Of a stretch of 26,122 bases of DNA, positions 8,899 through 16,640 are shown piece by piece (positions within the stretch are counted from its first letter, which is position 1; the number at the start of each line of letters is the position of its first letter). The stretch is from Candidatus Methanovirga basalitermitum (GTDB lineage: Archaea > Methanobacteriota > Methanobacteria > Methanobacteriales > Methanobacteriaceae). The notes below the pieces were generated by a model. That model was not told the DNA's origin. It saw nothing but the letters and a program-made list of their open reading frames with translations, and searched no databases. The DNA lies in the NCBI GenBank assembly GCA_031284445.1, contig JAISZW010000185.1:1-26122 (forward strand), in the 5' to 3' direction. A program made the translations under genes and the position numbers.

Positions 8899-9675
8899 AT
8901 GTATATAACTCAAGAAAAACTAATTGATTTAAAAAATTCAAAACAGAAATCTAAGTTTTGGATTCACAGGTTTCCACTTGAACATATAAAGAAGTTAGAT
9001 AAGAAGAAATGTTTAGGTGCTGTGAAAGAGAAAAGTAGAACTATAAAAAATTTAGCTCCTAATGATAAAATAATTATTTTTACAACATTTAGAGGGAAAA
9101 TTGATTTTTTTGCTTATAGTGTGGTTTATGAGATTATTAGGGAAAAAAAACCTTTATTCGACTATTTTTTCTCACCATGGAAGTTAAAATTGAAAGGTAT
9201 TAAATATTTTGTAGAACCACTACTTGCTAAAGATGTCGCTGAAAAATTTAGTTTTGTTAAAAATACAGAAAAAACATTCAAGTATTTTGTATCTGAATTT
9301 AAAGAAGTTACAGAAGATGAATTTAAGTTTATATTAACTAAGGTTTCTTTAACTAAAGATTTTCCTGCTTATTTTGAAGAAGTTTCATTTTCTATGGATG
9401 ACTTCATGATAAATACAATTAAAAATCTTTATGAGCTTATTAAAAGTGGTGAAAAACATCACCAATTTGAGATTAAGAAATTTTTGAATATTTTAAAGAA
9501 AGTTTTAAATGGTTATGGTATTTCCAAAAATTTTGATGAAATTCAAGAATTTTATGCTAAGAACATTTGGAAATTAGGTTTTAAACATAATCCCTCAAGA
9601 GATCCAGATAAGTTTGTTTGTTTATACACTCGTTCAGGTAAAGAAAGAAATTTTAGTTATATAAGTTTAGATTAA
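8899..9675 (+). CDS. EVE/PUA-like domain protein, putative modified-base sensor
   Basis: The protein is 258 aa from the chosen ATG at 8899. Residues about 17-146 match the archaeal EVE (PUA-like) layout. They show FWIHRFPLEHI, then a LGAVKEKSRTIKNL segment, a 'PNDKIIIFTT' strand corresponding to the usual 'GD-lvfY', a hydrophobic strand FFAYSVVYEI, SPWKLKLKGI, and the closing EKFSFVKN...FKYF..EFKEVTEDEFKFIL block. EVE domains bind modified bases in DNA or RNA and are frequent in restriction and anti-phage loci. Residues about 155-258 form a mostly helical C-terminal extension that I do not recognise. Start choice: the longer frame (ATG 8785, 296 aa) would translate the 40-bp duplication as a hydrophobic stretch, and 8893 or 8899 begins just before conserved sequence. 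The gene is followed 66 nt later by the ATPase gene on the same strand. The EVE call rests on pattern memory without a profile search. Confidence 0.68.
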   Translation: MYITQEKLIDLKNSKQKSKFWIHRFPLEHIKKLDKKKCLGAVKEKSRTIKNLAPNDKIIIFTTFRGKIDFFAYSVVYEIIREKKPLFDYFFSPWKLKLKGIKYFVEPLLAKDVAEKFSFVKNTEKTFKYFVSEFKEVTEDEFKFILTKVSLTKDFPAYFEEVSFSMDDFMINTIKNLYELIKSGEKHHQFEIKKFLNILKKVLNGYGISKNFDEIQEFYAKNIWKLGFKHNPSRDPDKFVCLYTRSGKERNFSYISLD

Positions 9676-9741
9676 ATTAATTTAAATATTATATTATTTT
9701 TAAAAGGAATTTTTTGTATTTAATTAAGTGTAGGAGATAAA

Positions 9742-10992
9742 ATGGATTATGAAGACATTTTAACTGCTTTAAAAAGTGGAAATGTTCCATCAGAAGGAGC
9801 ATCAAAATTTTGTATTGGCAGAGATAAAGAAATTGATGAATTTAAATCTTTGCTTGAAAGGGTTGAAAATGGGAAGGCATTTACTAAATTTATCAACGGT
9901 GAATTCGGTGCAGGTAAATCGCTTTTTCTTAAAGTAATAGAAGAAATAGCTTTAAATGACAATTTTGTAGTGTCTTGGATTACTTTAAGTAATGATATTC
10001 CTTTCAATAAGATAGACGTTGTTTATAAAAATATAGCAAAGACTTTGAAATGTAAAACAGGAATTTCTTTAGAACATATTATAGATAGGTGGATTACTAA
10101 TATTAAAATAATGGCTCTTGAAGAAAGTGTTGATCCTCAAAAACAAGATAATTTCATTGAAGAAAATATTAAAAATGATTTAAATGATGTTAGAGCTTAT
10201 GCAAATCCTATTGCTGTAGCAATTGAAAATTATTATAAATGTAGAACTAAGGGAGATAATGAAACTGCCGATTATATATTATCATGGCTAAAAGGAGACC
10301 CTAATATTCCTTTTCAAATAAAAAAGAGATTTGGTGTAAAAGGAGATGTTAATAAAGAAACATCACTTGATTTCTTAAAAGCCATATCAACTTTTCTAAA
10401 ATCGATTGGATATTCAGGATTAGTTGTTCTCTTTGATGAAGCTGAATTTATTATGAATCTTCAGATGAAAAGGTTGAGAGATATTGCTTATGATTATATG
10501 AGAGTTTTATATGATGATTGTAGTTTGGGAAAATATTCAAATACTTTTTTTATATTCGCTGGAACTCCAAGATTCTTTGATGATAATAGTAAAGGTATTC
10601 CTTCTTACGAAGCTTTAAATGATAGGATTGAAAATATTATTGATTCTAAATATAAAGATTATAGAAAACCTATCGTTGATTTAGATGGATTAAAAAAAGA
10701 AAATATTTTTCAAATAGCTGAAAAATTAGTAAAAATACATGAAAATGTATATAAATGGCCAGGAAGTAAATATATAACATATTCAATTCTTAATTCAATT
10801 GTAGATAAACATGAAGAAAATACTGAATTAACTGGAGGTAAATCTACTCCAAGAATTTTCATTCGTTCTTTTATCAGCTGTTTAGATACAGTTGAACAGA
10901 ATAAAGAGTTTTTCACAGATTCAAACTCTATTTTAGATTTATTTGAGTCCAAAGAACTTGGACTTGAAGATAAACTCAATGATGATTGGTGA
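9742..10992 (+). CDS. BrxD-like P-loop ATPase (DUF2791 / BREX ATP-binding family)
   Basis: This 416-aa cytosolic ATPase opens with ALKSGNVPSEGASKFCIGRDKE, the characteristic N terminus of the DUF2791/BrxD family. It has Walker A GEFGAGKS (53-60, Lys59) and Walker B LVVLFDEAE (227-235, Asp232-Glu233). A sensor-like strand, FFIFAGTPRFFDD (269-281), follows, and TPRIFIR near 348-370 sits where an arginine finger would be expected. BrxD is an accessory ATPase of type 2 BREX phage defence, usually paired with the helicase BrxHI, and the next gene here is that kind of helicase. The start is supported by TAGGAGA 4-5 nt upstream of the ATG. The stop overlaps a possible coupled start at 10982. The exact mechanism is unknown; DNA translocation or loading of the helicase is inference. 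Confidence 0.87.
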   Translation: MDYEDILTALKSGNVPSEGASKFCIGRDKEIDEFKSLLERVENGKAFTKFINGEFGAGKSLFLKVIEEIALNDNFVVSWITLSNDIPFNKIDVVYKNIAKTLKCKTGISLEHIIDRWITNIKIMALEESVDPQKQDNFIEENIKNDLNDVRAYANPIAVAIENYYKCRTKGDNETADYILSWLKGDPNIPFQIKKRFGVKGDVNKETSLDFLKAISTFLKSIGYSGLVVLFDEAEFIMNLQMKRLRDIAYDYMRVLYDDCSLGKYSNTFFIFAGTPRFFDDNSKGIPSYEALNDRIENIIDSKYKDYRKPIVDLDGLKKENIFQIAEKLVKIHENVYKWPGSKYITYSILNSIVDKHEENTELTGGKSTPRIFIRSFISCLDTVEQNKEFFTDSNSILDLFESKELGLEDKLNDDW

Positions 10993-11086
10993 TTTAATAA
11001 GATGGAGATATTCAAGGTATAATAATTTTAAAAACAAATTTTATGATATGATGTCTGATTTTCATGAAAATTCAATGGCTTCTTAA
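10982..11086 (+). CDS. Short frame overlapping the ATPase stop; possible out-of-frame helicase N terminus
   Basis: This is a 34-codon frame starting MIGDLIRWRYSRYNNF and ending DFHENSMAS. Its ATG lies inside the last codons of the ATPase gene (ATGATTGGTGA), a classic translational-coupling overlap. Its end overlaps the first codons of the helicase in another frame. Charged and aromatic residues with few low-complexity runs make it look like real coding sequence. A single-base change near 11064-11084 would fuse it to LLNRRLTHFL of the helicase. It is therefore either the true N terminus of a frameshifted helicase gene or a coupling leader ORF. I cannot decide between these from one sequence. 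Confidence 0.4.
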   Translation: MIGDLIRWRYSRYNNFKNKFYDMMSDFHENSMAS

Positions 11087-13232
11087 TAGAAGACTTACTC
11101 ATTTTTTGGTTAATCGTTTGAAATGGAAGAGTTTAAATGTTATACAGGAAAAAGCTATTCCTAAAATTCTTGGTGGAGAAGATACTTTAATCATTTCTCC
11201 TACAGCATCAGGGAAAACAGAAGCTTTTCTAATTCCTATTTTTAATGAAATTATTAACAAACGACTTGAACCCACGAGTGTCCTTTATGTTGCTCCTTTA
11301 AAGGCACTTATTAATGATATGTTCAATAGAATTGAAGTTTGGAATAATCACTTTCTTTTAACTGCAACAAAATGGCATGGGGATGTCTTTAAATCAAAAA
11401 AAGATTCTTTTATTAAAAATCCGACGGATATTTTATTAATAACTCCTGAATCTTTAGAAGTTATTTTCATGAATAGAAGCTCTGAAGATAAAAGAAATAT
11501 TTTTAAGAATATTGAATATATGGTTGTTGATGAAATTCATTATTTTGCAGAAAGTGATAGAGGAACACAGTTAAATTCTTTGTTAAATAGAATCGATCAT
11601 TATATTGATGGTAATCCTGTTAAAATTGGTTTATCTGCTACAGTTGGAAATCCTGAAACAGTTGCTAAATGGCTAAATAATAAATCACCACCATACATTG
11701 CAAAAACAACAAATCACCAAAATTGTAAATATAAAGTTATACATGATCCAAACTTCAACCTTTCTAAACATCTTAGAAGATATATTAATAAGAAACTTCT
11801 TATTTTCGTTCGCTCAAGATCAAAAGCTGAAGAGTTTTTTTATACTTTAAAAAGGGATTTGAAGATAAAAAATATTTACTTACATCATTCATCTTTAAGT
11901 AAAGATATAAAGGAAGATAATGAAAAAAATTTTAAAGAAAAATCATCAGGTTTCATGATTAGTACAAATACTTTGGAACTAGGAATTGATATTGGTAATA
12001 TTGATATAGTTGTTCAAGTTAACCCAGCTAATAATGTTAGTTCTTTTTTACAAAGAATTGGTCGTAGTGGTCGCCGATACATGAAACCAAAAACCATTGT
12101 CATCACGGATAAATGGGAAGAAGTTTTTTTAACACTATCTGAATTATCGTTAATAAAAGAAAAAGAGATAGAGCATATTAACATCCATACAAAATCTAAG
12201 GATATCTATTTTCATCAGATTTTAAGTACAGTTTTTGAAAAAAGAAAAGCTAAGGATAAAGATGTTTTCTTTAGTTTAAAAGATGCTTATGTATTTTCAG
12301 ATATTTCCAAAAATGAATTTAAAAATATTATAAATATGATGGAAAAACATGAAATAATAGATTTAAATAATAACTATTTATCTTTGGGTTATAATTTTGA
12401 AAAAAAATATGGAAAAAAGAATTTTAGTGATTTTTTTTCAGTTTTTTGTCCTATTTTTGAATTCGTTATTAAAGAAGGATCTAAAATAATAGGTACATTA
12501 GATTTATCTTTTGCTTTAAACTTAAGAAAAGGAGATGATTTTGTTCTTGGTGGTAATTATTGGCGAGTTTTTGATATTGATTATAAAAGATATAAAATCC
12601 TTGTAAAATCAATCAAAAGGATTAAAAATATTCCTCATTGGAGGAATGATGGATCACCAGTAAATTTTTTAATTTCAAGGAGAGTTTATGATATATTAAC
12701 AAGTTTTCATGATTACGAAAATTTTCTGAAAACTTTTGATGAAGGTTCACTAAATATAATTAAGAAAGGTGTAGATAACTCTGCTATTTGTGGATTTAAA
12801 AAGGGAGTGATACATGTTGAAATTGATGATAAAAAGGTTTATATCTACACTTTTGGAGGAGACAAACTAAATAATTTAGTATCATCTTTGTTTAATATAG
12901 ATTATTCAATATATGGTGTAAATAATTCTCCTTTTTATTCTTCATTTAGTATTAAGGAAATATTTAGTTTTAATGATATTTTAAATAAGTTATACTCTTT
13001 TGAAGACTTATTTAATGATAATGAAACTTTGGAAATGCTTGATGAGATAACAGGTAAATTTTATAAAAATAAATTTATTAACTTTCTTCCATACAAGGAT
13101 CAAATAAGTCTTAAAATGGACTTAATTTTTGATAAAGACAATTTAATTTATTTATTAAAAAATAATTCAATTGAGCCTATATATTCTGTAAATTTTGAAA
13201 GTTGGTTTAAGTTGAAAGAGAATGATGATTAA
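11064..13232 (+). CDS. Lhr/BrxHI-like superfamily 2 helicase
   Basis: This is a 722-aa ATP-dependent helicase. Q motif Gln28 (IQEKAIP), motif I SPTASGKT (45-52), motif Ia APLKALINDM, motif II DEIH (156-159), motif III SAT (191-193), motif IV LLIFVRSRSKAEEF (245-258), motif V STNTLELGIDIG and motif VI QRIGRSGRR (330-338) are all intact. The arrangement LLNRRLTHFLVNRLKWKSLNVIQEKAI is the usual opening of Lhr-like helicases of the BrxHI type. At roughly 720 aa it is shorter than classical Lhr. Residues about 345-722 are a poorly conserved C-terminal region. The ATG at 11064 has no good Shine-Dalgarno and lies within the preceding short frame, so translation is probably coupled or the N terminus is frameshifted. 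It forms one unit with the two upstream genes. A T8 tract follows at 13265. Confidence 0.88.
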   Translation: MKIQWLLNRRLTHFLVNRLKWKSLNVIQEKAIPKILGGEDTLIISPTASGKTEAFLIPIFNEIINKRLEPTSVLYVAPLKALINDMFNRIEVWNNHFLLTATKWHGDVFKSKKDSFIKNPTDILLITPESLEVIFMNRSSEDKRNIFKNIEYMVVDEIHYFAESDRGTQLNSLLNRIDHYIDGNPVKIGLSATVGNPETVAKWLNNKSPPYIAKTTNHQNCKYKVIHDPNFNLSKHLRRYINKKLLIFVRSRSKAEEFFYTLKRDLKIKNIYLHHSSLSKDIKEDNEKNFKEKSSGFMISTNTLELGIDIGNIDIVVQVNPANNVSSFLQRIGRSGRRYMKPKTIVITDKWEEVFLTLSELSLIKEKEIEHINIHTKSKDIYFHQILSTVFEKRKAKDKDVFFSLKDAYVFSDISKNEFKNIINMMEKHEIIDLNNNYLSLGYNFEKKYGKKNFSDFFSVFCPIFEFVIKEGSKIIGTLDLSFALNLRKGDDFVLGGNYWRVFDIDYKRYKILVKSIKRIKNIPHWRNDGSPVNFLISRRVYDILTSFHDYENFLKTFDEGSLNIIKKGVDNSAICGFKKGVIHVEIDDKKVYIYTFGGDKLNNLVSSLFNIDYSIYGVNNSPFYSSFSIKEIFSFNDILNKLYSFEDLFNDNETLEMLDEITGKFYKNKFINFLPYKDQISLKMDLIFDKDNLIYLLKNNSIEPIYSVNFESWFKLKENDD

Positions 13233-13674
13233 TATTTTCATGCTTGTTAAATTAGTCGATTTGCTTTTTTTTAATTATTCTTAAATCTGTATATGTAATA
13301 ATGAATCATAGAAGCCAAAAAAATCTTAATCTTGAAGCATTAATTATATAGCAACAATATATTTATATGATATAATTAAATATATAATTTATCATAAAAT
13401 TTTAATCATAAAAGCTTAAATTTTTATAATATTTTACCAAACTTTTTTAACATTTGATTAAGTTATTTTAAAATCATTCCATGACTTTAAATCTTAATTT
13501 GAAAGGTTTCATAAGTGTTATGAGTATGATGATATGTTATAAAAGTTGAGTAAAGTACTATATTATGATGATTTGCTCTTAAAGAATTGATTCCTGTGGA
13601 TGTGGCTATTATACTAATATTCAAGTTCTGATATTATTTATTGGTATGAATAGCTGAACAAGAGGTGTTGAAAA
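13233..13674. other. Gene-free region between the defence operon and rpl15e
   Basis: These 442 AT-rich bases contain no supportable ORF. Apart from the T8 tract at 13265-13272, the only structure is a box-C-like ATGATGA (13565-13571) and a box-D-like CTGA (13628-13631) spaced as in a C/D RNA. The inner boxes are poor. AGAGGTG at 13661-13667 is the ribosome-binding site of rpl15e. Confidence 0.5.
13265..13272 (+). terminator. Oligo-T terminator after the helicase gene
   Basis: This run of eight T lies 33 nt after the helicase stop. It is a likely archaeal termination site closing the three-gene operon. Confidence 0.4.
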
Positions 13675-14223
13675 ATGATGTATAAGTATATTAGAGATGC
13701 TTGGAAAAATCCAGATAATTCTTATGTAAAAGAACTTATGTGGGAAAGAGCTCCTGCCTGGAGAAAAGAAAGAGTGGTACAAAGGATTGAGAGACCTACA
13801 CGTATAGATCGTGCGAGATCTTTAGGATATAAAGCTAAAAAAGGTTATATTATTGTAAGAACTCGTGTTAGACGTGGTGGAAGAAGAAAATCCCGTTTTA
13901 CAGCAGGTCGTAGACCTAAAAGAATGGGTGTTAGTAAGATCAGTCCTAAAAAATCCAGACAAAGAATAGCTGAAGAACATGTTGCTCGCAAATATCCAAA
14001 TTTAGAGGTTTTAAATTCTTATTGGGTATGGGCTGATGGCAAATACAAATTTTATGAGGTTATTTTAGTCGATCCACAAAGTCCCTCTATTAAAAACGAT
14101 CCAAAAATTAATTGGATTTGTGAAAAACAGCATAAAGGAAGAGTCTTCAGAGGTTTAACTAGTGCTGGTAAGAAAGGTAGAGGACTTAGAAACAAAGGAA
14201 AAGGAGCCGAAAAAGTAAGATAA
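13675..14223 (+). CDS. rpl15e: Large-subunit ribosomal protein L15e
   Basis: This component of the archaeal/eukaryal 50S/60S subunit has no bacterial counterpart. The 182-aa protein is extremely basic. It has the L15e blocks [64 protein letters not shown] and the C-terminal [20 protein letters not shown]. Two ATGs stand in tandem (13675 and 13678). AGAGGTG about 7 nt upstream supports the first, and the second cannot be excluded. The rnp3 gene follows 157 nt downstream, a neighbourhood often conserved in archaea. Confidence 0.97.
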   Translation: MMYKYIRDAWKNPDNSYVKELMWERAPAWRKERVVQRIERPTRIDRARSLGYKAKKGYIIVRTRVRRGGRRKSRFTAGRRPKRMGVSKISPKKSRQRIAEEHVARKYPNLEVLNSYWVWADGKYKFYEVILVDPQSPSIKNDPKINWICEKQHKGRVFRGLTSAGKKGRGLRNKGKGAEKVR

Positions 14224-14251
14224 CATTTACTTCATTCCTTTTTAACTTTTT

Positions 14252-14316
14252 AAGCTATTTTTATTAGACTTCTAAGGAAAATGCTAAAGATAAAAAGTTT
14301 AAGATAAAAATAGCTT
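14252..14316 (+). repeat. Perfect 13-bp inverted repeat between rpl15e and rnp3
   Basis: AAGCTATTTTTAT (14252-14264) pairs perfectly with ATAAAAATAGCTT (14304-14316) across a 39-nt loop. In the transcript it could form a stem that separates the two cistrons or protects an mRNA end. In DNA it could be an operator for rnp3. The function is unknown. Confidence 0.6.
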
Positions 14317-14380
14317 CTAAAGGAAATAGCTATTCTAATTGTAAGAGAGTTGTTCAATTAATTTTTTTATAAGGCATTTC

Positions 14381-15091
14381 ATGATTTTCCATGATTTTAA
14401 TCTTAGAGGAAGAAACCTCAGTACTGATTTACAACTTGTAAATGAAGCAAGTCGCTTAGGTTGGAATCATCTTAATTTAGTCTACGATTTAGATAATTTT
14501 GAAAATTTTGATTATAAGGAGGATTTAATAGAAAATATTTCTGATGATAACTTAACCTTAGGTTTCACTCTTGAATTAAATCCTAAAAGTCCTAACGAAA
14601 TTAGAAAGAACATAAACAAATTTAGAAAAAAAGTTAATTTTATTTCTGTTTTAGGTGGAGATACTAAAATCAATAGATTAACTTGTGAAAATAGGTTTAT
14701 AGATATTCTTTCTAGACCTTACTTCAAGAGATATGATGCTGGATTAAATCATGTTTTAGTTAAAGAAGCTATTAAAAATAATGTAACTATTGAACTTTGT
14801 TTTAATGATATTTTAAAGTCATACTCATCTTACAGGTCAAAAATTCTATCAAATTTTAGAGATGTTATTAAATTATATGAAAAATTTAAATTCAATTTAA
14901 TTGTAAGTTCAAGAGCAGAATCCATATTTGACATCAGAAGCCCAAGAGATATAATAGCTATTTTTAGATCACTTGGTTTAAATGAAGTAGATATTGATAA
15001 TATTTTTTGTATTTATCCTAAAAATATGATTGATTTTGCTAATGAAAGAGATAAAATAGTTGTTTTAGGTGTTAAAGAAATAAAAAAATAG
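14381..15091 (+). CDS. rnp3: Ribonuclease P protein component 3 (Rpp30)
   Basis: This is a protein subunit of archaeal RNase P, which matures tRNA 5' ends. It has a TIM-barrel (PHP-like) fold and pairs with Pop5 to activate the catalytic RNA. The 236-aa protein starts MIFHDFNLRG and has the barrel strands ASRLGWNHLNLVY and FISVLGGD. The RPYFKRYDAGLNHVLVKEAIKNNVTIEL block and SSRAESIFDIRSPRDIIAIFRSLG are typical of the family. An AAGG stretch 6-9 nt before the ATG supports the start. It lies downstream of rpl15e and ends 8 nt from the convergent radical SAM gene. Confidence 0.93.
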   Translation: MIFHDFNLRGRNLSTDLQLVNEASRLGWNHLNLVYDLDNFENFDYKEDLIENISDDNLTLGFTLELNPKSPNEIRKNINKFRKKVNFISVLGGDTKINRLTCENRFIDILSRPYFKRYDAGLNHVLVKEAIKNNVTIELCFNDILKSYSSYRSKILSNFRDVIKLYEKFKFNLIVSSRAESIFDIRSPRDIIAIFRSLGLNEVDIDNIFCIYPKNMIDFANERDKIVVLGVKEIKK

Positions 15092-15099
15092 TTTAAGAA

Positions 15100-15792
15100 T
15101 TAGACAATGTTTTTAGAGAATTTATTTTCATAATCATTTGTTGAGCAATATAGTGAAAAATCAACATTTTTTAAATAATTTTCTGCAAGTTTCTTAGCAT
15201 TTATCATCTCATCATAAGTCGGAATTCTCCAAGGAGTGCCTGGAATTTTTATATATCCTGTTATATGTAATCTGATTTCTGGATCTATGTCTCCTATGAA
15301 TTTAGCTATTTTTTCAATTTCTTCGCTATCCACCAAATCAGGAATATAGAGAGTACTTGCTTTGATTCGGATCCCTTTATCATGAGTATTTTTAAAATTT
15401 TTTAGAATTGGTTTATTTGATTTTCCTGTGTATTTTCTATGGAGTTCATCGGAAAACATTTTAATACTCATTACAATTTCGTCAATGTATTTTGGAGGAG
15501 ATATATAACCATTTGTATGTCCTATTTTGGTGTGAACTCCTAAAACTTCATGAGTAAAGTATGTTAATTCTTCTAAGTCTGGATGGGTTGTTATTTCTCC
15601 ACCAAGAAAATTAACACCATTAATTTCCATTGTATTTAAAATATGTTTAATTTCATTAACTTCCATATAGTTACTTTTAGGTTTTGTTTTTATTTTGTAT
15701 AAACACCATTTGCAATTAAAATTGCAACTATAATTAATTACATTTGCTCTTTTAGGATCTTTTTTTGAATAGTCTATTTTATGTATCGTCAT
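15100..15792 (-). CDS. Radical SAM protein, activating-enzyme-like
   Basis: This 230-aa protein carries the radical SAM cluster motif CNFNCKWC (CxxxCxxC, residues about 23-30). It also has a GGE-type SAM-binding segment, NFLGGEITTHPDL (about 60-72), as in pyruvate-formate-lyase activating enzyme and related glycyl-radical activases. LHITGYIKIPGTPWRIPTYDEM toward the C terminus matches the pattern of this group. AGGAAT lies 5-6 nt before the ATG. No glycyl-radical enzyme or obvious substrate gene is adjacent, so the substrate is unknown. It stands alone, tail to tail with rnp3. Confidence 0.82.
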   Translation of the reverse strand: MTIHKIDYSKKDPKRANVINYSCNFNCKWCLYKIKTKPKSNYMEVNEIKHILNTMEINGVNFLGGEITTHPDLEELTYFTHEVLGVHTKIGHTNGYISPPKYIDEIVMSIKMFSDELHRKYTGKSNKPILKNFKNTHDKGIRIKASTLYIPDLVDSEEIEKIAKFIGDIDPEIRLHITGYIKIPGTPWRIPTYDEMINAKKLAENYLKNVDFSLYCSTNDYENKFSKNIV

Positions 15793-15966
15793 TTTATATT
15801 CCTATACTTTTATCTACCATATAATAAAAGATTATAAAATCAAATATAAGATTTATAAGAAGATTTTCTGGAAGATTTTCTGATATATTTAAGGGTTGAA
15901 AATTTTTTGTGGCTATTTAGAGATAAAGAAGGTAACTATAATTTTGAAATTAAGAAATTTTCCTGA

Positions 15967-16587
15967 TTAAACATCAGGATTTATTTCTTCTACAGAGCCC
16001 ATATATTTCTCTTTAACTCTTAAAAATATGTTCTTAATTGGAATGTAAGCTAATACTAATAGTATCATGTTAACTATTGCTCTTGGCCAATCATAAATAG
16101 TTAAACTTCTTATGAAAATCCCCAAAGAGGAATGATAGAAAAATATCATTGAAACATCCGTAATTAAGCCATATCCAAATGCCCAAAGACCACCAAATAT
16201 GACTCTTACGAATATATTTTTATCTAATTTTTCTGATAAGATACCTGCTGTTAATCCGATAAGACCAGATGCAATCATAGTATATATTAACCAGTATCCT
16301 AATCCTTTCAATGGTATTAATTCAGTTAAAACACCTACACAAAATCCAGTTTCTTTTCCAAATACTATGCCTGACATTATAATGATAAAAGCAGAAAATC
16401 CAACACCATAAGGTGTCATTCCCCCTACCCATCTGCCTATTGTAGCAATGGCTATTAAAGTAGCCAATAAAACTATGTATTCTACACTAAGAACTTTTTT
16501 CTCAAGTATACTGTACATGTAATATATGATACCAGCAAATACTAATAATGAAACTAATACCGTTACAATTAATGTTATTGTATCCAT
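15967..16587 (-). CDS. ECF transporter S-component-like membrane protein
   Basis: This 206-aa integral membrane protein has about six hydrophobic segments. The order TLIAIATIGRWVGG, FSAFIIIMSGIVFGKETGFCVG, YTMIASGLIGLTAGIL and GGLWAFGYGLITD resembles vitamin-uptake S-components of energy-coupling-factor transporters, in particular the corrinoid-uptake-like group. An S-component binds the substrate in the membrane and docks on a shared EcfA/EcfT module, none of which is in this window. AAGGAGAT 5-6 nt upstream of the ATG gives a strong start. It is the second gene after the surface protein (53-nt gap, same strand), so the two are probably cotranscribed. The substrate call is inference. Confidence 0.68.
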   Translation of the reverse strand: MDTITLIVTVLVSLLVFAGIIYYMYSILEKKVLSVEYIVLLATLIAIATIGRWVGGMTPYGVGFSAFIIIMSGIVFGKETGFCVGVLTELIPLKGLGYWLIYTMIASGLIGLTAGILSEKLDKNIFVRVIFGGLWAFGYGLITDVSMIFFYHSSLGIFIRSLTIYDWPRAIVNMILLVLAYIPIKNIFLRVKEKYMGSVEEINPDV

Positions 16588-16640
16588 ATTCTATCTCCTT
16601 TTTGAGTTATAAAAAAAATAATTAAATATTCATAGAGAAA

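Noticed and set aside
9742..13232. A complete BREX locus
   Set aside because: Only BrxD-like and BrxHI-like genes are present. No PglX methylase, PglZ phosphatase or BrxC/PglY is found in the window.
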